Assembly: GCF_000271485.2 (NCBI RefSeq)
Contig: NZ_AKVN02000001.1
Span: 252,001-316,000 of the forward strand
Length of the DNA stretch: 64,000 nucleotides
Direction of reading: 5' to 3'
From: Pelosinus fermentans DSM 17108
GTDB lineage: Bacteria; Bacillota; Negativicutes; DSM-13327
Each line of letters begins with the position of its first letter. Position 1 is the stretch's first letter. Of this stretch, positions 8,529-15,515 are shown one piece after another. The position numbers and the translations under genes were made by a program. Under the pieces are notes generated by a model, which saw nothing but the letters and a program-made list of their open reading frames with translations, was not told the origin of the DNA and did not search any database.

Positions 8529-8897
8529 CTATCTGTGTTTAATATGGTCGATACCTTGGGAGAGTAATGAACGGACATGTTCATCATCTAAGGAATACCA
8601 AGCCATTTTTCCTTCACGGCGGTATCGGACAAGTCGAGCATTGCGTAGAAGCCGCAGCTGATGAGACACGGCAGACTGACCCATTTCGATCACCGCAGCA
8701 AGATCACATACACACAACTCCCGTTTGGTTAAAGCTTGTAATATTTTCACTCTGGTCGGATCACCAAGTAATTTAAAGATTTCAGCGACTTGCTGTGCCT
8801 CATGATCAGAAATAGATTCTTTTTTTGCGATACAGATAATTTGTGGATGCTCACAGAGCTGCTCACAAATATCTTCTGGACATTCTTTTGTTTGCAA
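8529..8897 (-). CDS. cadC: ArsR/SmtB-family metal-responsive repressor (CadC type)
   Basis: A 122-residue winged-helix repressor released from DNA by metal. The HTH lies around residues 55-85 (ELCVCDLAAVIEMGQSAVSH). Two metal sites are visible: the alpha3/N site (Cys-rich N-terminus with C6, C11, C15, plus ELCVCDLA), and a complete alpha5 site D-x-H-x10-H-x2-H at the C-terminus (from DDEH to DHIKH). The first is known to bind Cd/Pb and the second Zn in homologues. Translation starts at a TTG 7 bp after AGGGAG. The own promoter carries an SmtB-like palindrome, so the protein should repress cadC-cadA. Confidence 0.93.
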   Translation of the reverse strand: MQTKECPEDICEQLCEHPQIICIAKKESISDHEAQQVAEIFKLLGDPTRVKILQALTKRELCVCDLAAVIEMGQSAVSHQLRLLRNARLVRYRREGKMAWYSLDDEHVRSLLSQGIDHIKHR

Positions 8898-8917
8898 GTT
8901 CTCACTCCCTAACGTAT

Positions 8918-8966
8918 GAACACATATTCATATGTTGTATTATAAATGATTTATATGAGAAGTCAA
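8918..8966 (-). promoter_or_regulatory. cadCA promoter and ArsR-type operator
   Basis: On the minus strand TTGACT (8966-8961) and TATAAT (8944-8939) are 16 bp apart. Immediately downstream, at 8922-8935, stands the perfect palindrome ACATAT-GA-ATATGT. It is extended outward on one side to a sequence resembling the 12-2-12 operators of SmtB/CadC proteins (TGAACA then ATATTCA then TGTT). It overlaps the likely start of transcription, the expected position for repression. Confidence 0.85.
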
Positions 8967-9001
8967 GGCTAAAATGAATAATTTGATAAAAATAGGATTA
9001 G

Positions 9002-9037
9002 GAAACTAACCCCATAGAAAGTCATGGGGTTAGTTTC
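9002..9037 (-). terminator. Terminator hairpin of the GNAT gene
   Basis: Perfect 13-bp arms (GAAACTAACCCCA / TGGGGTTAGTTTC). The proximal arm overlaps the gene's stop codon; read on the minus strand it is followed by CTAATCCTATTTTTA. Confidence 0.7.
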
Positions 9038-9773
9038 AAATCGTTGTTATAGTATAGCGCTGTTGAAGTGGAATGTGAGGTAAGGGAAAATACATAGGGA
9101 TGCAGCATTCATGGACTGAAGTGTAAAGCACTTTCATTCCTTTTTTTTCTAACCGGCGAAAACCAAATTTTTGATAGAAGGCTACAGCCTCCGGCAAGGA
9201 AAACAGTGTAATAAATTGCACTCCTACCATCGTTTTAATTTTATATATTTGCTGGATTGTGTGATTAAAGATTGCTTGCCCGATGCCCAAATATCGATAG
9301 TGATCGTCAATGCATAATGCTGCTATTTCCACAGAAGGACAAAGGCTTATTATTTTTCGCCCCTTAATTTTTAATGATGAGCATTTTGTCGAACAAAATC
9401 CAACTAGTTCGTTCGCATTGCTTTCAAAGAATAAGGTAGTACATGTGTTGCCTATTTCCTCATAAAGAAATGCATCGGTCTGTAAGAATTGTAATAGTGG
9501 GGTATACGCAGAATTAAAACTCATAATTTGCTGCTGGTATTCATAAGATAAGGGCTTGTAGGTCAACGTAAGACCTTGGTCTGGGGAATCGATTTTAATG
9601 GGATCGGTTAGTAGAGAAAGGTTTTGAGGAGGCTTTAGATTCACGCTTCTTATGATAGGGAGATCTTCCAATAAAAAAGCAGCTGCTTGACTATCAACCC
9701 ACTCGATGATTCCTCCGGGGATGGCTGTCATTTCCCAAGGATTGCGATTACCGACGATATCTTCACTACTCAT
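9036..9773 (-). CDS. GNAT-family N-acetyltransferase
   Basis: A 245-residue protein whose C-terminal half carries the acetyl-CoA fold: strand EIAALCIDDHYRYLGIGQAI with the R/Q-x-x-G-x-G/A loop at RYLGIG. The family's closing element is SLPEAVAFYQKFGFRRLEKKG. The N-terminal ~110 residues contain no recognised motif and may be a separate domain. The arrangement recalls N-acetylglutamate synthase-like acetyltransferases, but the substrate is not known. The start at 9773 (MSSEDIV) is favoured over the frame extension to 9926, which would overlap the promoter area of the divergent hydrogenase operon; its ribosome site (GGCGGTGA) is modest. Confidence 0.8.
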   Translation of the reverse strand: MSSEDIVGNRNPWEMTAIPGGIIEWVDSQAAAFLLEDLPIIRSVNLKPPQNLSLLTDPIKIDSPDQGLTLTYKPLSYEYQQQIMSFNSAYTPLLQFLQTDAFLYEEIGNTCTTLFFESNANELVGFCSTKCSSLKIKGRKIISLCPSVEIAALCIDDHYRYLGIGQAIFNHTIQQIYKIKTMVGVQFITLFSLPEAVAFYQKFGFRRLEKKGMKVLYTSVHECCIPMYFPLPHIPLQQRYTITTI

Positions 9774-9992
9774 GCAATCACCGCCATTTAAACTTACAGA
9801 AGCTGATATATTATATGCTACATAAAGAATATACGTAACACAGCTGCAACCTCTTTGGAAAATGATCCAAAAGGCAATCGTTTCAATTGGTAAGAGCAGG
9901 AATATTCCATTTTTGTGGGAATACATTCATATAGGTTGCTCACAAATCAGAAAAAGGAACCAATGATATGGTCAATATGGGGAGGGAATCGA

Positions 9993-10469
9993 GTGCCGGA
10001 AGTAGTTGATAACAAAGAAATGGACGAAATTCTGCAGAAGTATGGGTATGAGAAAAGCTGTATTATACCTATATTACAGGAAACACAAGCAAGATATAGA
10101 TATCTGCCTAAGGAAGCCTTTTCTTATCTTTCAGAAAATTTAGGAATCAGCACTGCTAAAATCTATAGTATAGCTACTTTTTATGAAAATTTTTCTCTAG
10201 AGCAAAAAGGCAAATATGTAATAAAAATATGTGATGGAACAGCTTGCCATGTGAGAAAATCCATTCCTATCCTGGAACGGCTGAAAAGCCAGCTTGGACT
10301 TACTGCGGATAAGGTAACGACTGATGATCTTATGTTTACCCTTGAAACGGTTTCCTGTCTTGGGGCGTGCGGGCTAGCACCTGTGCTTACCGTAAATGAT
10401 CAGGTATATCCTGCCATGACGCCGGACAAAGCACAGGAACTTCTTAAGAGGCTCAAGGAGGAAGAATAG
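9993..10469 (+). CDS. hydC: [FeFe] hydrogenase subunit HydC (NuoE-like, 2Fe-2S thioredoxin fold)
   Basis: The 158-residue subunit has the NuoE fold and four cluster ligands C80, C85 (CDGTAC), C122 and C126 (CLGACG). It passes electrons within the soluble hydrogenase HydABC. A GTG start at 9993 is chosen because GGGGAGGG lies 7 bp before it; the upstream open frame has no ribosome site. It is followed by hydB with no gap (stop at 10469, ATG at 10470) and hydA. The order C-B-A is that of trimeric NAD/ferredoxin-linked, often electron-bifurcating, hydrogenases of clostridia and Negativicutes. Confidence 0.93.
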   Translation: MPEVVDNKEMDEILQKYGYEKSCIIPILQETQARYRYLPKEAFSYLSENLGISTAKIYSIATFYENFSLEQKGKYVIKICDGTACHVRKSIPILERLKSQLGLTADKVTTDDLMFTLETVSCLGACGLAPVLTVNDQVYPAMTPDKAQELLKRLKEEE

Positions 10470-12344
10470 ATGTTTTTAAACAGAGAAGATTTTAGAAATG
10501 CCTGTACAACCTATACGGACTCTCTTGCGATGCAAATAAAGAAGATTTTGGTTTGTGCCGGAACGGGATGCGTGGCCGGCGGAGCCATTGAGATTTATGA
10601 ACAATTGATAAAATCCAATGAAATGTATGATGTACCCTGTACGGTGACGTTAGAGAAGGAGCCTCATGACAAATCCATAGGAATCAAAAAGAGCGGGTGC
10701 CATGGGTTCTGCGAAATGGGTCCATTGGTACGAATAGAACCCCAGGGATGGCTGTATATAAAAGTAAAGCCAGAAGACTGTGCTGAGATTATAGAAAAAT
10801 CAATCATTAATGAAACCTTTATAGAACGCTTGGCTTATAAAAAAGAGGGCGTGATCTATCCTACTCAGGAAGAGATTCCGTTTTATAAAAAGCAAACCCG
10901 GCTTGCGCTTGAACATTGCGGGCATATAGATGCCACATCGATCAATGAATATTTGGCAATTGGGGGATACCAAGCATTTACAAAAGCTTTATTTGATATG
11001 AGTCAGGAGGATGTCGTACAGGAAATTGATCTATCTAATTTACGAGGGCGGGGAGGCGGCGGATATCCTACAGGCCGAAAATGGAAGCAGGTAAAAGGGC
11101 AGAATTCCAGCATTAAGTATATTGTCTGCAATGGTGATGAGGGCGATCCGGGTGCATTTATGGATCGGAGCATAATGGAAGGCGATCCTCACAGGGTACT
11201 GGAAGGTATGATGATTGCTGGTGTAGGCTGCGGCTCATCGGAAGGCTACATCTATGTACGGGCGGAATATCCCCTTGCCGTCAGCCGTCTGGAAACAGCA
11301 ATTGGTGAAGCGAAAGAGAGGGGACTTCTTGGCAGAAATATTCTCAGTTCAGGTTTCGACTTTGACATAAAAATATGCAAAGGTGCAGGAGCATTTGTTT
11401 GTGGTGAGGGAAGTGCTCTTACTGCATCAATTGAGGGTAAGCGGGGAATGCCAAGAGTTAAGCCTCCCCGAACAGTTGAACATGGTCTTTTTGATAAACC
11501 TACGGTCCTTAATAATGTAGAGACTTTTGCGAATGTTCCATTTATTATTCATAAGGGGGCTAAGTGGTATAAAGCAATAGGTCCGGAGAACAGTCCGGGA
11601 ACAAAGGCTTTTGCTCTGACAGGAAATATCGAAAATACAGGTCTCATTGAGGTTCCAATGGGGACCACCCTAGGTGAGGTGATATTTGATATTGGCGGTG
11701 GAATGCGGGGTGGGCATGATTTCAAAGCGGTCCAGATTGGCGGACCTTCAGGTGGATGTCTGACCAAGGACCAGCTTGATCTGCCTTTAGATTTTGATTC
11801 TCTTAAAAAGGCGGGGGCGATGATCGGATCTGGCGGTCTCGTGGTAATGGATGAACATACATGCATGGTAGAAGTAGCAAGATTCTTTATGAATTTTACG
11901 CAAAATGAGTCTTGTGGTAAATGCATACCCTGCCGTGAGGGAACGAAACGTATGCTTGAAATCCTGGATCGGATCGTTTCCGGGCAAGGGCTCATAGAAG
12001 ACTTGGATATGTTATTGGAGCTTGCCGACACGATATCAGCCACGGCACTGTGCGGTCTGGGAAAAACTGCAGCATTGCCTGTTGTCAGCACCATTCGAAA
12101 CTTCCGCAAAGAATACGAAGCTCACATCGTCGAAAAGAGATGTCCCTCAAGAACTTGCCAAAAATTAAAAAGAATCTATATTGCTGCAGAAGCTTGCCGC
12201 GGCTGTTCAAAGTGTTCCAGGCTATGCCCGGTGGGGGCAATTAGCGGCAAAATAAAAGAACCGTTCTTGATAGATCCGGTTAAATGCATAAAGTGCGGTG
12301 CATGTATAGAGTCATGTGCCTTCAAAGCAATCAAGGAGGCATGA
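10470..12344 (+). CDS. hydB: [FeFe] hydrogenase subunit HydB (NuoF-like, FMN/NAD-binding)
   Basis: The 624-residue diaphorase subunit carries NAD(H) and FMN sites and several Fe-S clusters. From the N-terminus: a thioredoxin-like 2Fe-2S domain (CAGTGCVAGG, residues ~25-115); the NuoF core with the glycine-rich NAD/FMN loop RGRGGGGYPTGRKW (~192) and CNGDEGDPGAF; an SLBB segment; a [4Fe-4S] site with C482, C485, C488 and C528; and a C-terminal ferredoxin with two CxxCxxCxxxC motifs from C576. This layout is HydB of Thermotoga/Acetobacterium type, in which NAD and ferredoxin are used together. Directly abuts hydC; its end overlaps the hydA ribosome site. Confidence 0.95.
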   Translation: MFLNREDFRNACTTYTDSLAMQIKKILVCAGTGCVAGGAIEIYEQLIKSNEMYDVPCTVTLEKEPHDKSIGIKKSGCHGFCEMGPLVRIEPQGWLYIKVKPEDCAEIIEKSIINETFIERLAYKKEGVIYPTQEEIPFYKKQTRLALEHCGHIDATSINEYLAIGGYQAFTKALFDMSQEDVVQEIDLSNLRGRGGGGYPTGRKWKQVKGQNSSIKYIVCNGDEGDPGAFMDRSIMEGDPHRVLEGMMIAGVGCGSSEGYIYVRAEYPLAVSRLETAIGEAKERGLLGRNILSSGFDFDIKICKGAGAFVCGEGSALTASIEGKRGMPRVKPPRTVEHGLFDKPTVLNNVETFANVPFIIHKGAKWYKAIGPENSPGTKAFALTGNIENTGLIEVPMGTTLGEVIFDIGGGMRGGHDFKAVQIGGPSGGCLTKDQLDLPLDFDSLKKAGAMIGSGGLVVMDEHTCMVEVARFFMNFTQNESCGKCIPCREGTKRMLEILDRIVSGQGLIEDLDMLLELADTISATALCGLGKTAALPVVSTIRNFRKEYEAHIVEKRCPSRTCQKLKRIYIAAEACRGCSKCSRLCPVGAISGKIKEPFLIDPVKCIKCGACIESCAFKAIKEA

Positions 12345-12348
12345 TGCA

Positions 12349-14043
12349 ATGAATACAGAATTTATGGTAATTGATAATATGCCCGTAGAAATAAATGGAG
12401 AAAGAAATATTCTGGATGTAATCAGAAAGGCGGGAATTGACCTTCCAACATTTTGTTACTACTCCGAATTATCTGTTTATGGTGCCTGTCGTATGTGTGT
12501 GGTAGAGGATCATTGGGGGACGATTCAGGCCGCATGCTCCACACCTCCAAAAGCTGGTATGGAGATTCACACGAATACGCCAAGGCTTAGGAAATATAGA
12601 AAGATGATTCTCGAGCTGCTGCTTTCCAATCACTGCCGTGACTGTACAACCTGTGAAAAAAACGGAAAATGCAAGCTGCAGGAGCTGGCGCAGCGTTTTG
12701 GCATAAAACAGGTGCGATTTCACAACACCTCGGAAGATTCAGAGCTTGATACCTCTTCTCTCTGCATTGTTCGGGATAAAAGTAAATGTATACTCTGTGG
12801 TGATTGTGTAAGAATGTGCAATGAAGTGCAGAATGTGGGTGCCATCGATTTTGCTTTTCGCGGATCAAAGATGTGTGTAAGTACAGCATTTGATGAACCT
12901 CTAGCCAATACAAAGTGTGTAGGCTGCGGTCAGTGTTCCGTTGTCTGTCCCACGGGTGCCATCGTGGTTCGAAATGACACAGCGAAACTCTGGAAGGAAT
13001 TAAGTGATAAAAATACAAAAGTAATTGTACAGATTGCTCCTGCAGTAAGGGTGGGCATCGGAAAAGAGCTTGGTTTTTCAGAGGGGCAAAATGTGATGGG
13101 CAGGATTGTTGCAGCTTTAAGACGGATTGGCTTTGATGAAGTGTTTGATACATCTACAGGGGCGGATTTTACCGTATTGGAAGAAGCTGAGGAGTTTAGC
13201 AAAAGGCTGCTAACTGGAGATAACCTGCCGTTGTTCACCTCTTGCTGTCCTGCATGGGTAAGGTATGCTGAACTGAACTATCCTCAGCTGATCAAAAATA
13301 TATCTACATGCCGTTCCCCAATGCAAATGCTGGCGTCAATTCTGAAAGAACATCACAGAAATGATGAAAAGAGGGTTGTTGTTGTTGCAGTCATGCCTTG
13401 TACTGCCAAAAAGCAGGAAGCTGCACGGGATGAATTTAAAGAAGATGGCGTTCCCTATGTGGATTATGTGATCACGACACAAGAACTGATCCATCTTATT
13501 AAAGAAGCGAACCTTATTTTTTCTGAAATAGAGCCTGAAGCTGTAGATATGCCTTTTGGAACCACCAGCGGTTCTGGGGTCATTTTTGGTGTAACTGGAG
13601 GGGTTACTGAAGCCGTCATCAGGCGGCTTTCCGATGATAAATCATCATTTGCACTGCGAGCAATTGCCTTTACAGGGGTACGGGGCATGCAGGGAGTAAA
13701 AGAAGCAAGAATTGATTGCAATGGTCGTGAGGTGAAAATTGCAATTGTCAGCGGTCTGAAAAATGCGGATGACTTAATCAGAAGCATACAACAAGGAGAA
13801 AAACAATATGATTTTGTTGAAGTGATGTCTTGTCCCGGAGGCTGCATCGGCGGTGCGGGTCAGCCGGTTACCAATCGGGATGGGAAGTATAATAGAGGCG
13901 CAGGGCTTTATAATGCAGACCGGATGAGCAATATAAAACGATCAGAAGAAAATCCGATTATAAAAGAGCTTTACGATGGGATGCTAAAAGGGAAGGTACA
14001 TAAGCTGCTTCATGTGAATTATCGAAAATCGGAGATGTATTGA
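12349..14043 (+). CDS. hydA: [FeFe] hydrogenase catalytic subunit HydA
   Basis: The 564-residue catalytic subunit produces or oxidises H2 at the H-cluster. N-terminal 2Fe-2S domain (CYYSELSVYGACRMC), a His-Cys [4Fe-4S] site (HCRDCTTCEKNGKC) and a two-cluster ferredoxin domain (CILCGDCVRMC, CVGCGQCSVVC) wire electrons to the active site. H-cluster signatures are complete: TSCCPAW (C299 proton relay, C300 ligand), MPCTAKKQE (C351), MSCPGGCIGG (C495, C499). Numbering is almost that of clostridial CpI. The start at 12349 follows AAGGAGG by 9 bp. Maturases HydEFG are not in the window. A hairpin follows the stop. Confidence 0.96.
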   Translation: MNTEFMVIDNMPVEINGERNILDVIRKAGIDLPTFCYYSELSVYGACRMCVVEDHWGTIQAACSTPPKAGMEIHTNTPRLRKYRKMILELLLSNHCRDCTTCEKNGKCKLQELAQRFGIKQVRFHNTSEDSELDTSSLCIVRDKSKCILCGDCVRMCNEVQNVGAIDFAFRGSKMCVSTAFDEPLANTKCVGCGQCSVVCPTGAIVVRNDTAKLWKELSDKNTKVIVQIAPAVRVGIGKELGFSEGQNVMGRIVAALRRIGFDEVFDTSTGADFTVLEEAEEFSKRLLTGDNLPLFTSCCPAWVRYAELNYPQLIKNISTCRSPMQMLASILKEHHRNDEKRVVVVAVMPCTAKKQEAARDEFKEDGVPYVDYVITTQELIHLIKEANLIFSEIEPEAVDMPFGTTSGSGVIFGVTGGVTEAVIRRLSDDKSSFALRAIAFTGVRGMQGVKEARIDCNGREVKIAIVSGLKNADDLIRSIQQGEKQYDFVEVMSCPGGCIGGAGQPVTNRDGKYNRGAGLYNADRMSNIKRSEENPIIKELYDGMLKGKVHKLLHVNYRKSEMY

Positions 14044-14071
14044 GTTCCAAAAATAAGATGATTTTGATAAT

Positions 14072-14101
14072 AAAGAACAATGACAATATTGCTTGTTCTT
14101 T
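14072..14101 (+). terminator. Putative terminator of hydCBA
   Basis: 9-bp arms AAAGAACAA / TTGTTCTTT, with the palindrome CAATATTG in the loop region, 30 bp after the hydA stop. The distal arm ends in TTCTTT, giving only a short T-run. Confidence 0.5.
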
Positions 14102-14126
14102 AGCATTTGGAAAGCTGTATTGGCAT

Positions 14127-14627
14127 TTACCACTGTTTGTAGCAATATTGATTGATGATATCTTGTGAAATGATTAAGTGGATTCCAGGGGCCCAAGTGG
14201 GGAGTAAGAGAGAAGGGGCGTCAATCCCCATGATCTGTCCCAGGGTATTAAACACAGAGTTGCAGTTTTTTTTGTGAAAATGCTCCCATAAGTTAGGGTA
14301 ACGCAGCTGTAATGCATTAATGGCAGGAATTGCATTGACTGCTGCTTGCCATCGTTCTTTTACCTCTTCTTCATCACCTATAATACAGGATTTCGTTGGC
14401 TGATTGGGCTGCAAGGACCAAGGGATTCCAGCATCACGAAATACTTGCAGACGATCAGCCGAGCTGCCGATCGCCTTGGTTGTTTTCGTTTCTATATGAA
14501 ATGCGAGACCATGAATTTGATCTGTTACTCTATGAGCGGAATTGGTTAATACCCAGAAGTTATGGCTGAAAGGGGTATAGGGAATCAGAAAAGCACGTGC
14601 TTGGATATCCCATTGCTGCCTGTTCAT
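14127..14627 (-). CDS. Conserved hypothetical protein, possible permuted NlpC/P60-like fold
   Basis: The 166-residue soluble protein has no signal peptide. An early His in SHNFWVLTNSAH (residues ~21-32) and a late Cys in KKNCNSVFNTLGQIMG (~121) recall permuted papain-like (NlpC/P60, LRAT, YiiX) proteins, where His precedes Cys and the Cys lies in an NCxxF-type helix. This is only a pattern resemblance; the third catalytic residue was not located. The C-terminal APSLLLPTWAPGIH is also compatible with that group. A GAGGGTGA site lies about 10 bp before the ATG. The gene is convergent with hydA and is transcribed away from the LevR-type PTS region. Confidence 0.6.
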   Translation of the reverse strand: MNRQQWDIQARAFLIPYTPFSHNFWVLTNSAHRVTDQIHGLAFHIETKTTKAIGSSADRLQVFRDAGIPWSLQPNQPTKSCIIGDEEEVKERWQAAVNAIPAINALQLRYPNLWEHFHKKNCNSVFNTLGQIMGIDAPSLLLPTWAPGIHLIISQDIINQYCYKQW

Positions 14628-14653
14628 TGCTATCGCTTCACCCTCTCTTTTTA

Positions 14654-14680
14654 CTAATATAGAGATATATACTATATTAG
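14654..14680. promoter_or_regulatory. 9-9-9 inverted repeat upstream of the hypothetical gene
   Basis: CTAATATAG (14654-14662) and CTATATTAG (14672-14680) are perfect inverted arms with a 9-bp spacer. It lies 27 bp upstream of the minus-strand start codon and could be an operator or a very A/T-rich promoter. Confidence 0.45.
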
Positions 14681-14783
14681 TTATAGAATGTCCTGATGGA
14701 TCATGTATCCTTCGATTTTGATACCTATAAGTTAGTATATACGTACCTTACAATATATTACTATGCTAATTTAATTTTTTTGG

Positions 14784-14812
14784 TTGACGTAGTATATTTC
14801 ACATACTATAAT
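14784..14812 (+). promoter_or_regulatory. Orphan SigA-type promoter
   Basis: TTGACG (14784-14789) and a consensus TATAAT (14807-14812) are separated by exactly 17 bp on the + strand. No convincing gene follows before the terminator at 14932-14967. Confidence 0.7.
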
Positions 14813-14818
14813 TTGACA

Positions 14819-14967
14819 AGATTACAGAACTCTGCAGCAAATGATGAATCATGTAAAATAGTGTATGGTATAAGGACGGGAAATAAATGCTTCTCCAGAC
14901 CAAGTAATTGAGGCTAACATCATTTAAATATAAAACTCCTACAAGAATGTGGGAGTTTTTTGTTTTT
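14819..14967 (+). ncRNA. Candidate small RNA gene (about 145 nt)
   Basis: The stretch is bounded by a near-consensus promoter (14784-14812) and a strong intrinsic terminator (14932-14967). Inside, no frame with a ribosome site is longer than a handful of codons; the longer frame crossing the area starts upstream of the promoter. It does not match any riboswitch class I can recognise. The neighbouring PTS operon has its own sigma-54 promoter more than 100 bp further on, so this is not simply its leader. An independent small RNA is the simplest reading, but a relic of a deleted gene cannot be excluded. Confidence 0.5.
14932..14967 (+). terminator. Intrinsic terminator of the candidate small RNA
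   Basis: Twelve paired positions (AAAACTCCTACA with TGTGGGAGTTTT, one G-T) around the tetraloop AGAA, followed by TTTTTTGTTTTT. Confidence 0.85.
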
Positions 14968-15008
14968 GATTAGTTTTGTATGTTTTCGTGCCAATAGTAT
15001 GAATCGTT

Positions 15009-15020
15009 ATGTAATTACAT
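15009..15020. promoter_or_regulatory. Candidate activator site for the sigma-54 promoter
   Basis: ATGTAATTACAT is a perfect 12-bp palindrome about 90 bp upstream of the predicted start of transcription. That is the usual distance for enhancer sites bound by LevR/NifA-type activators. Binding is inferred from position only. Confidence 0.4.
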
Positions 15021-15079
15021 TTATGTTCAAAATCGATAGTAACAGTGTTTACAAGGGGCTTACCTGCTTAATTTGTAAC

Positions 15080-15095
15080 TGGCACGATAGTTGCA
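15080..15095 (+). promoter_or_regulatory. Sigma-54 (-24/-12) promoter of the PTS operon
   Basis: TGGCAC-GATAG-TTGCA matches the sigma-54 consensus TGGCAC-N5-TTGCW without mismatch, 40 bp upstream of the IIB start codon. A sigma-54 activator of LevR type is encoded at the end of the same cluster. Confidence 0.92.
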
Positions 15096-15135
15096 TATAT
15101 TTATAGGTGAAATAAAATCTGGAGGAGATGAGAGC

Positions 15136-15441
15136 ATGAAAGAAAAAGTGACAATCCTTTGCTGCTGCGGAGCAGGCATATGTACATCCAATTACTTAAA
15201 AGAAGAAATTGAAGATCGAATTAAACAGGAAGGTCTAAAAAATGTCAAAATCGTTTTATGCAGAGTGAGTGATGTAGACGAAGCGATCAGCGGGGCTGAC
15301 TTGCTTGTTACAACTGTGGAAATGAAGGCAGCATACCCCGTACCAATGATAAGGGCTTTAGGGATCATGTTAGATGATAAGGCTGCAAAAAAGGCACTGG
15401 ATCAAATTGTGAATGAAGTGAAAAAAATTATGCAAGAATAA
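15136..15441 (+). CDS. PTS transporter subunit IIB (galactitol/Gat type)
   Basis: A 101-residue cytoplasmic phosphocarrier. The phospho-cysteine loop sits at the N-terminus (LCCCGAGICTS, active Cys most likely C11), followed by an alternating beta-alpha fold as in GatB-type IIB domains. It takes phosphate from IIA and gives it to the sugar bound to IIC. The start at 15136 follows GGAGGAG by 8 bp; the open frame upstream covers the sigma-54 promoter and is not coding. First gene of the operon IIB-IIC-IIA-dehydrogenase-aldolase. Confidence 0.9.
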   Translation: MKEKVTILCCCGAGICTSNYLKEEIEDRIKQEGLKNVKIVLCRVSDVDEAISGADLLVTTVEMKAAYPVPMIRALGIMLDDKAAKKALDQIVNEVKKIMQE

Positions 15442-15515
15442 ATGGTTCTGATAGCTGGATTTAGATATTTTAAGATAGTGTGATGGTAACGAGAATATGT
15501 ATGGAGGGTAAAAAG

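Noticed and set aside
9774-9992. Rex (NADH-sensing) operator upstream of hydCBA
   Set aside because: No TTGTGA/TCACAA-type inverted pair with proper spacing was found; only a GGAATATTCC palindrome at 9899-9908, of unknown meaning.
11549-12109. Long antisense open frame (186 codons) opposite hydB
   Set aside because: It is the mirror of a well-conserved coding region, lacks a ribosome site, and its translation has no family features.
14696-14911. 71-codon open frame before the PTS operon
   Set aside because: It starts before the promoter at 14784, has no Shine-Dalgarno site and has a Tyr/Asn-rich composition typical of A/T-rich non-coding DNA. A small RNA is a better reading of the region.
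14819-15080. Riboswitch controlling the PTS operon
   Set aside because: The terminator lies upstream of an independent sigma-54 promoter and no known aptamer core could be recognised.
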